This document shows, one piece after another, positions 1 through 9,600 of a stretch of 64,000 nucleotides of DNA (positions within the stretch are counted from its first letter, which is position 1; every line of letters starts with the position of its first letter). The DNA lies in assembly GCA_964628465.1 (NCBI GenBank), contig CAZVOA010000013.1, positions 1 through 64,000 on the forward strand, given 5' to 3'. Source of the DNA: JAFGPS01 sp964628465. Lineage in GTDB: Bacteria > Planctomycetota > Phycisphaerae > Sedimentisphaerales > Anaerobacaceae. The position numbers and the translations under genes are program-made. The notes under the pieces are model-generated. The model ran no database searches. It was not told where the DNA came from and saw only the letters and a program-made list of their open reading frames with translations.

Positions 1-74
1 ATTATTTTATTTTTTTAAGATTTTCGCGATGGGGTGTTACACTTTTGAACGAAAAATGAGCTGAAAATGAGGGT

Positions 75-206
75 GTGAAACAGAAAAACGATGTGTTAGT
101 ACGCACATCCCAAGGAGTTCCAGGTACCTGCGAAAACTGTGGATGTAAACCCATAGAAATTGTTACCCATGTAGCCGGTACGATATTTTACCAATGTTTC
201 GGTTGA
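75..206 (+). CDS. Candidate small zinc-ribbon-like protein (43 aa)
   Basis: A short open frame starts at GTG 75 and ends with TGA at 204-206. The 43-residue product carries a cysteine knuckle TCENCGC near residues 18-24 and one more Cys third from the C-terminus (QCFG), a pattern seen in small metal-binding ribbons. There is a weak purine-rich stretch (ATGAGG) directly before the GTG, but no convincing spaced Shine-Dalgarno site. An upstream in-frame stop at 57-59 rules out a longer form within the window. It lies 246 bases before the histidine kinase on the same strand. The function is unknown. It could be chance, but the four cysteines and balanced composition in an AT-rich region argue for a real gene. 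Confidence 0.4.
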   Translation: MKQKNDVLVRTSQGVPGTCENCGCKPIEIVTHVAGTIFYQCFG

Positions 207-452
207 CAAATATGACAAAGAAAAAATCGGATAGTTTGAGTAATTATATTTTTTTATATATTTCCGAAATACCCCTATTATTTTGCTAAAAACGACGATT
301 TATGTTAAATAAGCGAATTTAAGAGTCCTAAAATTATGATAATTAATATTGAATATTTTCTTAAAAAGGAATAATATGTGTTTAAGGTTTGTGCAAATTT
401 TGCGTTTGACAGCTTAGAAGAAACCGAATTTTGATATTTCTGAGACAAAGCA

Positions 453-1961
453 ATGCGAACCGTAAATAACGTAAGGCAATGTGATGACATTCCGAATGCT
501 CAAGCAATTCCTGAATATACCCTATACAAAACCGTTCTTGAAACATCCATGGATGGTTTCTGCATGGTTAATAAAACTGGAAACATAGTAGAAGTAAATA
601 AAAGTCTCTGCGAGCTTACAGGATACAGCCGCGGAGAACTTATGAAAATGAATGTTGCTGATTTGGAAGTTCTGGAATCCAATGCCGAAATAGAAAAGCA
701 TATTATATTGGTTGGCAAAGTCGGTTCGCATAATTTTATTACTAAACACAGATGTAAAAACGGCCATATTATTGATGTCGAGGTTAGCGCCAACAGCATA
801 CAAAATGACCACATAGTAACTTTTGCTTTCATTCGTAATATAACTGAAAGAATTAAATCAGAGGGAGAAATAATTAAAGCTAAAAAAGACTGGGAGAATA
901 TTTTTCAGGCAATTGGGCAGCCTTCATTAATTCTCGATTCCAAACGAAATATCATAGCGGCTAACAAAGCAACAGTTACATTGGCAGGCAAATCCGAAAA
1001 AGAGCTTATTGGAAAAAAGTGTTATGAAATCCTTCATAAAAAAGATTCTCATCCTATAGAATGTCCATTAGAAAAAATTCTCCAATCCGGCTCAATGGAA
1101 ACCGGAGAAATGGTGGTCGAAGCTTTAGAAGGAACATATCTTATATCCTGCACTCCGGTATTTAACGAACAAAATGTTCTTCAAAAGGTTATTCATATAG
1201 CAACTGATATAACAGAACGTAAAAAAGCGGAAAAACAAGTCATGGAATACCAAAAGCAGCTAAAACAACGGGATTCAGAAATTTTACGTGCCGAAGAGCG
1301 TGAACGCCATCGTATAGCCGCCGGAATACATGATGATATAGGCCAGAGACTTGCGATAATAAAATTTGGACTGGATTCCCTGCAAGCATCAGAAACACGT
1401 TCTGATCTATTAGTAACTTTAAGAAGACAGAGTAAATTAATTACTAAGGCGATAGAAAATGTTCGTTCATTTACTTTTCAGCTAAGCAATCCAATATTAT
1501 ATGAAATCGGTCTGGAAGCAGCGATTGAAGCATGGATTACCGAGCATATCAGCCAGAAAGATGGAATTGAATGCAAATTTATATATACTAAACCCAAACT
1601 TAAACTCACAGAAGAAACAAGAGTTATTCTTTTTCAGGGTGTACGTGAATTATTGATGAACATAATGAAACACGCAAAAGCGACTCTTGTTGAAATCCAT
1701 ATTATCAGCAGGAAAAATGATATAATTATTACCATTAAGGATAACGGTATCGGCTTCAATTACAAACCGGACACTCTGTACCAGAAAGGTAAAAAAGGAT
1801 TCGGTCTTTTTAATCTCCGCGAAAGATTAGATTATTTAAACGGTTCACTTGAATTCCAAAAATTATCTCCAAATGGAACTCTCGCGAAAATATATATTCC
1901 AATCGAACATGATGAAACAACATCGGAGCGGCTTTACAATGAAAATACTAATAGCGGATGA
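453..1961 (+). CDS. PAS-PAS sensor histidine kinase (NarL/HisKA_3 type)
   Basis: Cytosolic sensor kinase of 502 residues with no membrane segment. Two PAS domains lie at about residues 20-135 and 145-265 (the first ends in FAFIRNITERI, the second in HIATDITERKKAE). The dimerisation and phospho-acceptor helix has the HisKA_3 pattern ERERHRIAAGIHDDIGQRL, with His293 as the likely phosphorylated residue. The ATPase domain follows, with an N box (RELLMNIMKHAKA), a G1 box (DNGIGF) and a G2 box (GFGLFNLRERL). The stop codon lies inside the next gene (23-base overlap), so kinase and regulator are co-translated. No strong ribosome site precedes the ATG. The signal is unknown; a soluble PAS kinase suggests an intracellular redox or ligand cue. 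Confidence 0.9.
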   Translation: MRTVNNVRQCDDIPNAQAIPEYTLYKTVLETSMDGFCMVNKTGNIVEVNKSLCELTGYSRGELMKMNVADLEVLESNAEIEKHIILVGKVGSHNFITKHRCKNGHIIDVEVSANSIQNDHIVTFAFIRNITERIKSEGEIIKAKKDWENIFQAIGQPSLILDSKRNIIAANKATVTLAGKSEKELIGKKCYEILHKKDSHPIECPLEKILQSGSMETGEMVVEALEGTYLISCTPVFNEQNVLQKVIHIATDITERKKAEKQVMEYQKQLKQRDSEILRAEERERHRIAAGIHDDIGQRLAIIKFGLDSLQASETRSDLLVTLRRQSKLITKAIENVRSFTFQLSNPILYEIGLEAAIEAWITEHISQKDGIECKFIYTKPKLKLTEETRVILFQGVRELLMNIMKHAKATLVEIHIISRKNDIIITIKDNGIGFNYKPDTLYQKGKKGFGLFNLRERLDYLNGSLEFQKLSPNGTLAKIYIPIEHDETTSERLYNENTNSG

Positions 1962-2586
1962 TCATAGCATTGTCAGAGAAGGTTTAAAATCTTTAATAGA
2001 CAAACAGAAATCCATGCAGATCGTTGGCGAAGCTGAAGACGGCCAAATGGCAATTGATTTAACAAGAGAACTTTCGCCTGACATAGTGATTATGGATGTA
2101 AGTATGCCGAATCTGAACGGCATCGAGGCAGCACGGGAAATTCTTCGCAACAAGCCTGATACAAAAATTATTATTCTTTCGATGTACACTGATAAACATA
2201 TTGTAAAAGAAAGTCTTGAAGCCGGCGCAATGGGTTATATATTAAAGTCGAACCTACTGGAAGAGCTTCTTCAAGCTATAAATACAGTAAAAGCAAATGA
2301 ACGATATTTAAGCCCTCGAATAACCGGAATTGTTATCGAAGATTATATAAATCTAAAACCAAACGACAAAACAAAAACGCATATCAAGCTCACGCCCAGA
2401 GAACGCCATATAATCCAGCTTCTGGCGGAAGGAAAATCAATAAAGGAAATATCACGAATAATAAAAATCAGCCCCAAAACCACAGACGCCAATCGCCGCG
2501 CAATTATGAATAAACTTAACATTTATAATACCGCCGAACTGACTAAATACGCGATTCGCATGGGACTCACATCGCTCGATTTCTAA
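1939..2586 (+). CDS. LuxR/NarL-family response regulator
   Basis: DNA-binding response regulator of 215 residues, the cognate partner of the overlapping kinase. The receiver begins MKILIADDHS, with Asp7/Asp8 as the acidic pocket. Asp53 in IMDVSMPNLNG is the phospho-acceptor, and the conserved Lys lies in GYILKSN. The C-terminal helix-turn-helix (TPRERHIIQLLAEGKSIKEI, then SPKTTDANRR) is of the LuxR class. The ATG at 1939 is chosen over an in-frame ATG at 1849 because the protein then starts exactly at the receiver beta-strand and a GGAG lies 10 bases upstream. The usual TVETHR of the recognition helix reads TTDANR here, a mild variation. Confidence 0.92.
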   Translation: MKILIADDHSIVREGLKSLIDKQKSMQIVGEAEDGQMAIDLTRELSPDIVIMDVSMPNLNGIEAAREILRNKPDTKIIILSMYTDKHIVKESLEAGAMGYILKSNLLEELLQAINTVKANERYLSPRITGIVIEDYINLKPNDKTKTHIKLTPRERHIIQLLAEGKSIKEISRIIKISPKTTDANRRAIMNKLNIYNTAELTKYAIRMGLTSLDF

Positions 2587-2688
2587 TTTCCTTACAGATA
2601 TATCAAGGATTTTCCTCGCTAAATAGAGGAATATACTTCTTGATAAAATATTAATAAATGGCGATTATATATATAGTTCATTTTCAGG

Positions 2689-2768
2689 CCATGAACATGT
2701 TACTGCTATAATTGATTTTAGCTTACAAGTTTTTTTCACCTGTGGGGTAACGGTTCATGGCTTTTTTA
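2689..2768 (+). terminator. Hairpin terminator after the kinase/regulator operon
   Basis: Arms GCCATGAAC (2689-2697) and GTTCATGGC (2754-2762) pair perfectly. An inner TTAC/GTAA helix continues the stem, and a run of six T follows at 2763-2768. The loop region is unusually long (about 40 bases), so this could also be a structured RNA ending in a terminator. It separates the two-component pair from the downstream receiver gene. Confidence 0.6.
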
Positions 2769-2852
2769 TTTAAATACTTTATCTAATTTAGTCCTGGTTT
2801 AAAGTATTTATAGAAATGACAATTATTTAATAAAAAGAGAGGTACTCGTTTA

Positions 2853-3266
2853 ATGTCAAAAACCGAACGTATTATGGTCATTGAGAATGACTCAAAAGAT
2901 GCGGAAAATATATTAAATATAATTGAATCTTTGGACAACAATTACAAACTGTTATATTTTGCGACAACAGAGGAAGCAATTGAGAATCTAAAAAAAGAAA
3001 ATAATTTACCGCAATTAATTCTGTTAGTCTCCCCGCAGGGAGATGACAATAGTATTGAATTTCTTAAAATTATTAAAGATGATAATAATCTGAAGAAAAT
3101 ACCGGTTGTAATTATATCAACAACAGATGAGCATACTCATGTAATAGAAGGTTTTAATTACGGTGCGGCAGGTTATATGGTCAAATCGGATGACCATTTG
3201 GAATTAACAGGGATAATAAAAACAATTATGCATTATTGGGATACGTGCGAATTACCTTACGTTTAA
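2853..3266 (+). CDS. Receiver-only protein lacking the phospho-acceptor Asp
   Basis: Single-domain CheY-like protein of 137 residues with a recognisable Rcp1-type receiver: MVIENDSKDAE for the acidic pocket, the switch Thr in VVIISTTDE and the conserved Lys in GYMVKSDD. At the position of the phosphorylated Asp (normally LILLDLNLPxMDG) it reads LILLVSPQGDDN, so the acceptor is Val59 and the loop has changed. It is therefore probably a pseudo-receiver acting by protein contact rather than phosphorylation. A GAGAGG site lies upstream of the ATG. It sits between two LuxR-type regulators on the same strand and only 12 bases before the next one, suggesting shared transcription. Confidence 0.82.
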   Translation: MSKTERIMVIENDSKDAENILNIIESLDNNYKLLYFATTEEAIENLKKENNLPQLILLVSPQGDDNSIEFLKIIKDDNNLKKIPVVIISTTDEHTHVIEGFNYGAAGYMVKSDDHLELTGIIKTIMHYWDTCELPYV

Positions 3267-3278
3267 GGACAATAATTC

Positions 3279-3914
3279 TTGGGAATTAGAATTCTATTAG
3301 CTGACGATCACAAAATAATTCGGCAGGAACTGACTTCTTTTCTAAATAAGCAGCCAGAAATAGAAGTAATAGGCGAAGCCGAAGATGGTCTTGCTGCAAT
3401 CGAATTAACGCAACAGCTTCAGCCTGATATTATTATAACTGATATTAGTATGCCAAGACTCAATGGCATAGAAGCCGCATATGAAATTAATCGCCAAAAT
3501 CCCCATATAAAAATAATCGCTTTCTCTGGACACAACAATATATCTTTTGTTACTGAAATCCTTCATGCGGGAGCTTCTGCTTATGTACTTAAGGATAGTC
3601 TGCTTGATGAACTTCTCGGCGCTATTAAGGCTGTGCTTAAAAATAAAGTCTATCTCTGTTCAAAAATCGCTGGAGTAGTAGTAAGTAACTATATCAGGCT
3701 CATGCCCGAGTCAGGTAAAACGATACTGAATACACTTTCAAATACGGAAAAAAAGCTTTTAGACCTCGTAGCGGCGGGAAAATCGGATAAACATATCGAG
3801 TTGGAATATCAAGCGAATTTCGCGTCTATTGAAGCGGATATCAATAGCATTATCAGTAAACTGAACATTGCATCCGCTAACAAGCTTGTGAAAGCAGCTA
3901 TATCAAGAAAGTAA
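3279..3914 (+). CDS. LuxR-type response regulator with diverged DNA-binding domain
   Basis: Response regulator of 211 residues beginning at a TTG codon (3279). The start is set by the receiver strand IRILLADDH and an AAGGA about 10 bases upstream; no in-frame ATG exists nearby. The phospho-acceptor is in IIITDISMPRLNG and the Lys in YVLKDS. The C-terminal region aligns with a LuxR helix-turn-helix (SNTEKKLLDLVAAGKSDKHI) but is strongly diverged in the recognition helix (FASIEADINSIISKLNI). It follows the receiver-only gene by 12 bases, so the two are likely translated from one message. Its targets are unknown. Confidence 0.85.
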   Translation: MGIRILLADDHKIIRQELTSFLNKQPEIEVIGEAEDGLAAIELTQQLQPDIIITDISMPRLNGIEAAYEINRQNPHIKIIAFSGHNNISFVTEILHAGASAYVLKDSLLDELLGAIKAVLKNKVYLCSKIAGVVVSNYIRLMPESGKTILNTLSNTEKKLLDLVAAGKSDKHIELEYQANFASIEADINSIISKLNIASANKLVKAAISRK

Positions 3915-3994
3915 CTTCGTTAAGTCTAAAAATATTCAATACAGTTCTGTACGGTTTGTATTAGTGATTCTGAAAAAAATGAAACTATAAAAAA

Positions 3995-4015
3995 GGGAGC
4001 AAGAAACTTGCTCCC
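3995..4015. terminator. Bidirectional hairpin terminator between convergent genes
   Basis: Perfect 9-bp stem GGGAGCAAG / CTTGCTCCC with an AAA loop. It is flanked by an A run on the left (T run for the minus strand) and by ATTTAATTTT on the right. It sits between the plus-strand regulator and the minus-strand phosphatase and can end both transcripts. Confidence 0.85.
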
Positions 4016-4078
4016 ATTTAATTTTAACATAAGAAGCCAGGAAACAGGCCGCTTATTTCAACCATGAATTCATATTAA

Positions 4079-6430
4079 TTATTCATACTCAATATGCAGC
4101 AACGGAGCCTTTGACGCTGAACCATCATAAGAGCGAGCAACACGAACACCAGTAAAATTTGTATAACTTAAGTTCTCGTTCTCGCTGACAATAATCTCAA
4201 TACTCTTACCCTGTGTCCATCCATCCTGACCAATCAGTTCCTGAATAATACTTGATATATCAGTTGTCCGGCTGGTCTGATCCACAGATGTCCATGGCTC
4301 AGGCTGCCATGATATTTTCGCTTCAGTCTGAGGCCTTTCAGAGATTAAAGATGTACCGCTTCCAAAACTTTCAGGCGACAGACTAAGATTGCCGGCAAGA
4401 CGCAAATAAGCAGGTTCGCTTCCGCCGGTTGTTTCCTTGCATGTAAATTCTACATAAGCTTTTGTAATAGTCGCACCGGCTGGTATATTTATATTTCTGA
4501 AATGGACTCCAATAACTTGTCTGCCTCCGGCGTTGTCTGTCGGATCATCAAGCATCTCCAGATCAGAACTATTTGTATAATATCCATTCTTTCCGGGACC
4601 TTCTTCGGCATCATCCGCACCGGAGGATACGCGAACATTTAATTCATATAATAATTTTGCATCTTCATCAACAGTGAAACTCCAGACATCGCCTTCGACC
4701 CATTTCACTGGTCTGAGATCACCGATTCTCTCTGCTACACGCCAATAATAAGTCTTACCCGGTTCAAGCATTCCCGGATCATAAGTTGTTTCCGCGATCT
4801 GACCTTTAAATGTGTCTCCTGTGCCGGCAAGAACATCATCATAATTGTCACCGAAATATACTTTATGAGGAGGAAATGCTATTGCAGCGCCAAGAGCGGC
4901 TGACCAATCAAGATCAATATCCACTTTAACATTTTCCGCACCATCTGCCGGGTTTGGATTCCATGATTTTACCGGAGGTACAGTAAAGCTCCATACTTCA
5001 CCTTTGCAGATATTATTCGGATCAATATCATTGACATCATTGATTTCATCAACTCTCCAGTAATATGTGGTTAATGAGACAAGTTTATCAGGATATGAAG
5101 AACCAACGTCACCAACTACATAACTCTTCGTCTGCTGGTTTGCCATAAAAGCAGCACTTGTATTATTTGCGTCATTTACATCGTTAAAATCTGTTCCGAA
5201 ATAAATATCAAATGAAACAGCATCTTCTGAAGCAAGCCAGCTTAGCATTTCTGATGTTTTATTATTTATACCGCCATCTGGAGGAAATGGATGCCATGCT
5301 CCTTCGCCCGGAGTACATGTACATACAAAGAACATATCTGTATTATCCATAACGCCGGAAATAAGGTATGCATTTTCGCCTTGTGCATAAACAGGAACAT
5401 TTGCACCTGTATGATCTTTGGTACTCCATGTAACATTCGGAAGTACACCAGTACCATTGTTTTTAGTAACCTTTAATCCGCCTGTCTCGTGGTCTGCGGT
5501 TACAATAATAAGTGTATCTTTATTTCCCTCTTTTTTCGCCCAATCGAGAACAACCTGCACTGTATTACTAAACTCAATCGTTTCACCTATATTATGAATT
5601 AAATCTTTGTCATGACCGGCTTCGTCAATTTTTCCACCTTCTATCATAAGGAAGAAACCATTTGGTTCATTATCTAAAATATCAAGAGCGGTTGCAGCCA
5701 TTTCTGATAAATGCGGCAAGTTACTCGGATATGGTTCATATGGCATATAACCAGATGATTCAGGAGTATCAAAGTAACCTAATAAGTACTTTGTCATATT
5801 AGGATCTATGCCCAGCAAGCCAGCACGATCAGTAACAGCAGTGTATCCGGCCGCTTCAAATTCAGAAACGGTAACACCATGTTCTTTGATTTTGCCGTCG
5901 TCTTCAAGTGCGATACCATCACTACCTAATAAAACGTTAGGTTTTGTTTGCAATCTGTAGTCATCAGCAATCTTATCATAATTATCTCTGCTTGTTTCAT
6001 GAGCTCCAAAGGCTGCCGGAGTTGCATGTGTAATATATACAGTCGTCACTAAACCTGTCACTTTGCCGCTATCCCTGAAATATTCCAGAAGTGTCTTCAG
6101 TTCACTGCTGTCACCTGGAATAGCCGTACTTATCACCTCGTTATTAACTTTTTGACCGGTCGCAAGTGCCGTCCCAGCAGCGGCAGAATCCGTTACCGCA
6201 TTATTCGCGGATTTTGTTGTCAGCTGACCAAAATGAGGCAAAGATTGAAATGAAAGCTTATTAGGCTCGCCACTGGCATAATAACTTCCAGCTTTTACCT
6301 GCTCGAAACCCATACCATCGCCAATCATGAATATGATATTTTTAGGCGTGGCATGTGCCTGATTTGCGAGAGAAAATGTTAGAAACAGCAGAAAAAATCG
6401 ATAGAAAACCTGCACATGTGTTTTAGCCAT
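4079..6430 (-). CDS. Secreted modular alkaline phosphatase
   Basis: Phosphomonoesterase of the PhoA/PF00245 family, 783 residues, with an N-terminal signal peptide (about residues 1-28). Catalytic features visible are the metal-binding FMIGDGMGFEQ (Asp38), the nucleophile in TDSAAAGTA (Ser82), the metal loops MIEGGKIDEAGHDKD and VTADHETGG, and a late His in KDHTGAN. The enzyme core spans about residues 30-400. It is followed by two fibronectin-like repeats with the planctomycete YYWRV signature (TYYWRVDEIND and TYYWRVAERIGD). A C-terminal beta-sandwich of about 190 residues probably binds sugars or the surface. A clear GAGGAGG site precedes the ATG. It probably releases phosphate from organic matter outside the cell or in the periplasm. 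I saw no Pho-box-like repeat in the upstream 268 bases. Confidence 0.92.
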   Translation of the reverse strand: MAKTHVQVFYRFFLLFLTFSLANQAHATPKNIIFMIGDGMGFEQVKAGSYYASGEPNKLSFQSLPHFGQLTTKSANNAVTDSAAAGTALATGQKVNNEVISTAIPGDSSELKTLLEYFRDSGKVTGLVTTVYITHATPAAFGAHETSRDNYDKIADDYRLQTKPNVLLGSDGIALEDDGKIKEHGVTVSEFEAAGYTAVTDRAGLLGIDPNMTKYLLGYFDTPESSGYMPYEPYPSNLPHLSEMAATALDILDNEPNGFFLMIEGGKIDEAGHDKDLIHNIGETIEFSNTVQVVLDWAKKEGNKDTLIIVTADHETGGLKVTKNNGTGVLPNVTWSTKDHTGANVPVYAQGENAYLISGVMDNTDMFFVCTCTPGEGAWHPFPPDGGINNKTSEMLSWLASEDAVSFDIYFGTDFNDVNDANNTSAAFMANQQTKSYVVGDVGSSYPDKLVSLTTYYWRVDEINDVNDIDPNNICKGEVWSFTVPPVKSWNPNPADGAENVKVDIDLDWSAALGAAIAFPPHKVYFGDNYDDVLAGTGDTFKGQIAETTYDPGMLEPGKTYYWRVAERIGDLRPVKWVEGDVWSFTVDEDAKLLYELNVRVSSGADDAEEGPGKNGYYTNSSDLEMLDDPTDNAGGRQVIGVHFRNINIPAGATITKAYVEFTCKETTGGSEPAYLRLAGNLSLSPESFGSGTSLISERPQTEAKISWQPEPWTSVDQTSRTTDISSIIQELIGQDGWTQGKSIEIIVSENENLSYTNFTGVRVARSYDGSASKAPLLHIEYE

Positions 6431-6663
6431 AATACGGCCTCCTCAATAAGTAAACAAAACATCATATGGCAAAAAACTAATTTTGCTCTTTTCAAAAATG
6501 GACAAATTTTTACATAACCTTTTTTTGAATGCAGTTTGAACACTACATCTTCCATTTCCCCTTATACCAGAAACAAATATGCTTTTCAAGGATAAAATAT
6601 AAAATATTATGCGCATACGCTCATAATTCATAAAAATTAGCATTTTTATTCCAACACATCTAA

Positions 6664-6692
6664 TTGTCTATCAGGCTTTTTTCGCATACAAT
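6664..6692 (+). promoter_or_regulatory. Promoter of mfd, predicted leaderless start
   Basis: TTGTCT (6664-6669) and TACAAT (6687-6692) are separated by exactly 17 bases. The expected transcription start, about seven bases after the -10 box, coincides with the ATG at 6699. No Shine-Dalgarno sequence precedes that ATG, which fits a leaderless message. Confidence 0.6.
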
Positions 6693-6698
6693 ACATAT

Positions 6699-9600
6699 AT
6701 GGATATTGTACAAGATAAAAGTGTTAAAGAAATATTAAATCGACTTACACAAAAATCCGGTTTCACGGATTGTGTAAAAATCGAAGGAACATGGGGATCT
6801 TTCGCCCGTTTGCTTATTTCTCATATATCAACAGAAACAAATCGCCCTATTCTTTATGTATGCGCACATATTGACGATGCGGACAAAGCCCTCGATGATA
6901 TAAATACGTTTTTTGCGGCACAGGTTTCCGGCCCGCGCATGCCTAATTCCGAAGCCCATGCCGCGGCCAGAATCGAGATTCTTAGCGCATGGGAAGGCGA
7001 GGAAGATTTAGCTGATGCCACTGATGAAATCCGCGCAGAAAGACTAAGACTGGTTTCCCGTTTATCTGGAGACAAATTTATTATCCCCGCTTCGGTACAG
7101 GCACTTTGCCAGCCGGTTCCAAATCCTAAAGATATCGAATCAGGCAGCCTTGTTTTACAGGTTAATAAACAGGTTTCGCCGGAAGATGCGGTCAAATGGC
7201 TTGTCGATAACGGTTTCGAGCGAACCGATAGAGTAGATTTGCCCGGCCAATTCTCGCTTCGCGGCGGGATTGTTGATATTTATGCTCCGCTTGCAAATCG
7301 TGAATCAAACAAAAACACACAAGAGCAGCATGGAATTGACGCGATACGAATTGAATTCTTCGGCGACACAATTGAAAGTATTCGCCAGATTGATTTGGAT
7401 ACGCAGAGATCCAATATAGAGATTGATAATATTAAAATTGTTTCTGCCATTTGCGGAACAGGATTTGACCACAAAGAACTTTTCCTGAATATTCTCCCAA
7501 AAAATACAATAATAGTTTTCGAGGAGCCTAATGACATTGAAGAAGTCGCCAAAGTTTTCCTCAATAGGGCTGAAAATCCGGAGCGTCTTTATAGCTGGGA
7601 AGAAATTTATCAAGCCGCGTCGAATTTCACTCAGCTTCATATTTGCAGGTTCGCCGCGGGCCAGCCCGAAGACTTTATCAAAGTCGATATTAAAAGTGTA
7701 CAGCAATATCAGCATAAAGCAACTTCAATATGGGCCGGGCACAAAGCCGCTCTTGAGGAGTTATTAAAAGAAGCGAAACATGGTAAAAAAGTCATGTTCT
7801 ATTGCGAAAGCGCAGCCGAACAAAAACGTGTCACTGAAATAATAAAGGAAACAAACCAGGAAATTCCCGCCAATTTCATAATATTGCTTGGTTTTATTCA
7901 TCAGGGTTTTGTAATAAATTCTCTCGATACAATTGTAATAAGTCACCATGAATTATTCGGCCAGTTTACAATGCGCCAAAGACGCAGACCGGCCAGGGCA
8001 ACCATGCCCGTTGACAGCCTGAGCGATTTGCAGAAAGGCGACTACGTTGTTCATGCTTCTTACGGAATCGGGAAATATCTCGGCATAGAGTCGATTACTG
8101 AAAAAAACGCGGCAGGCGCCGAAGGTGTAAACGAATATCTTACAATCGAATACGCTGATAAAGAAAAGATTCAGGTTTCGGTTCGTAATATCGCACTGGT
8201 TCAAAAATTCATCGGTACAAGTCCCACCCGCCCCGCTTTGAGCAAGGTTGGCTCGAAAAAATGGCAAAAGCAAAAAGAAAAAGTCACTCGCTCGATTCAG
8301 GACCTCGCCGCGGAACTGCTCGAAGTTCAGGCCAAAAGACAGTCCGAAGGAGGAATCGCCTTCGCGAAAGATTCAAAATGGCAGGTTGAATTCGAGGAGT
8401 CATTCCCCTACCAGGAAACTCCCGACCAGTCCATCGCAATCGAACAAATAAAAAATGATATGCGTCAGCCAATCGTTATGGACAGGCTGCTCTGCGGCGA
8501 TGTAGGTTACGGCAAAACAGAAATCGCCATGCGGGCCGCTTTCAAAGCGGTTGACAATGGCAAACAGGTAGCCGTCCTTACTCCAACGACTGTATTGAGC
8601 GTCCAGCATGGAAGAACTTTCACGGAAAGATTCGCGGATTTTCCGGTCTGGATTGAAGTTCTTAACAGGTTTAAAACTTCAGGACAGGCAAAGGAAATAA
8701 TCGAACGAACAAGAGAAGGTAAAGTCGATATTCTAATCGGAACGCACCGACTCCTGAGCGGCGATATCGCATTCAAAGACCTTGGCCTTTTAATAATCGA
8801 CGAAGAGCAGCGATTCGGCGTGGCTCATAAGGAAAAACTCAAAAAACTGCGTGTCAATGTTGATATTCTCACATTGACGGCTACGCCAATTCCCAGAACA
8901 CTGCACATGTCACTTCTTGGCCTTCGTGATATAAGTTCGCTCGGTACGCCGCCGTTAGACAGACGCAGTATAGTGACTTCTGTCACCGCTTATAACAATC
9001 AGCTTATAACCAAAGTGATCAACAGGGAATTAAATCGTCAGGGACAGGTCTTTTTCCTCCATAACAGGGTACAGAGCATTGATAAGAAAGCGTGGGAAAT
9101 CCGGCAACTTGTCCCGGAAGCGAAAATCGGAATCGCGCACGGCCAGATGACAAAGTCGGAACTTGAAAAAGCAATGGTGGATTTTGTAACCGGAAAAATT
9201 GATGTGCTTGTCTGTACAACTATAATCGAATCCGGGCTCGATATTCCCAACGCCAATACGATTTTAATCAACGACGCCGACAGGTTCGGACTTGCCGAAC
9301 TGCACCAGCTTCGCGGCAGAGTGGGAAGATACAAACATCGCGCTTATGCTTATATGCTTCTACCAATGTCCCGCCCTATCACTCCGATAGCCACCAAGCG
9401 ACTGAAAGCTATCGAAGAATATTCACATCTCGGAGCGGGTTTCAGAATCGCGCTTCGTGACCTTGAAATAAGAGGAGCAGGAAATATTCTCGGGCCGGAA
9501 CAATCGGGTCATATTCAAACTGTCGGCTACCAGATGTATTGCGAATTATTGGCGGACGCGGTCAGAAAAATGAAAAACGAGCCGGTCGAACCTATTCCAC

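Noticed and set aside
406..440. TTGACA at 406 as promoter of the histidine kinase
   Set aside because: No acceptable -10 box at 16-18 bases.
2612..2631. Hairpin TTCCTC/GAGGAA after the first regulator
   Set aside because: Only six base pairs and no T run; the stronger hairpin at 2689 explains termination.
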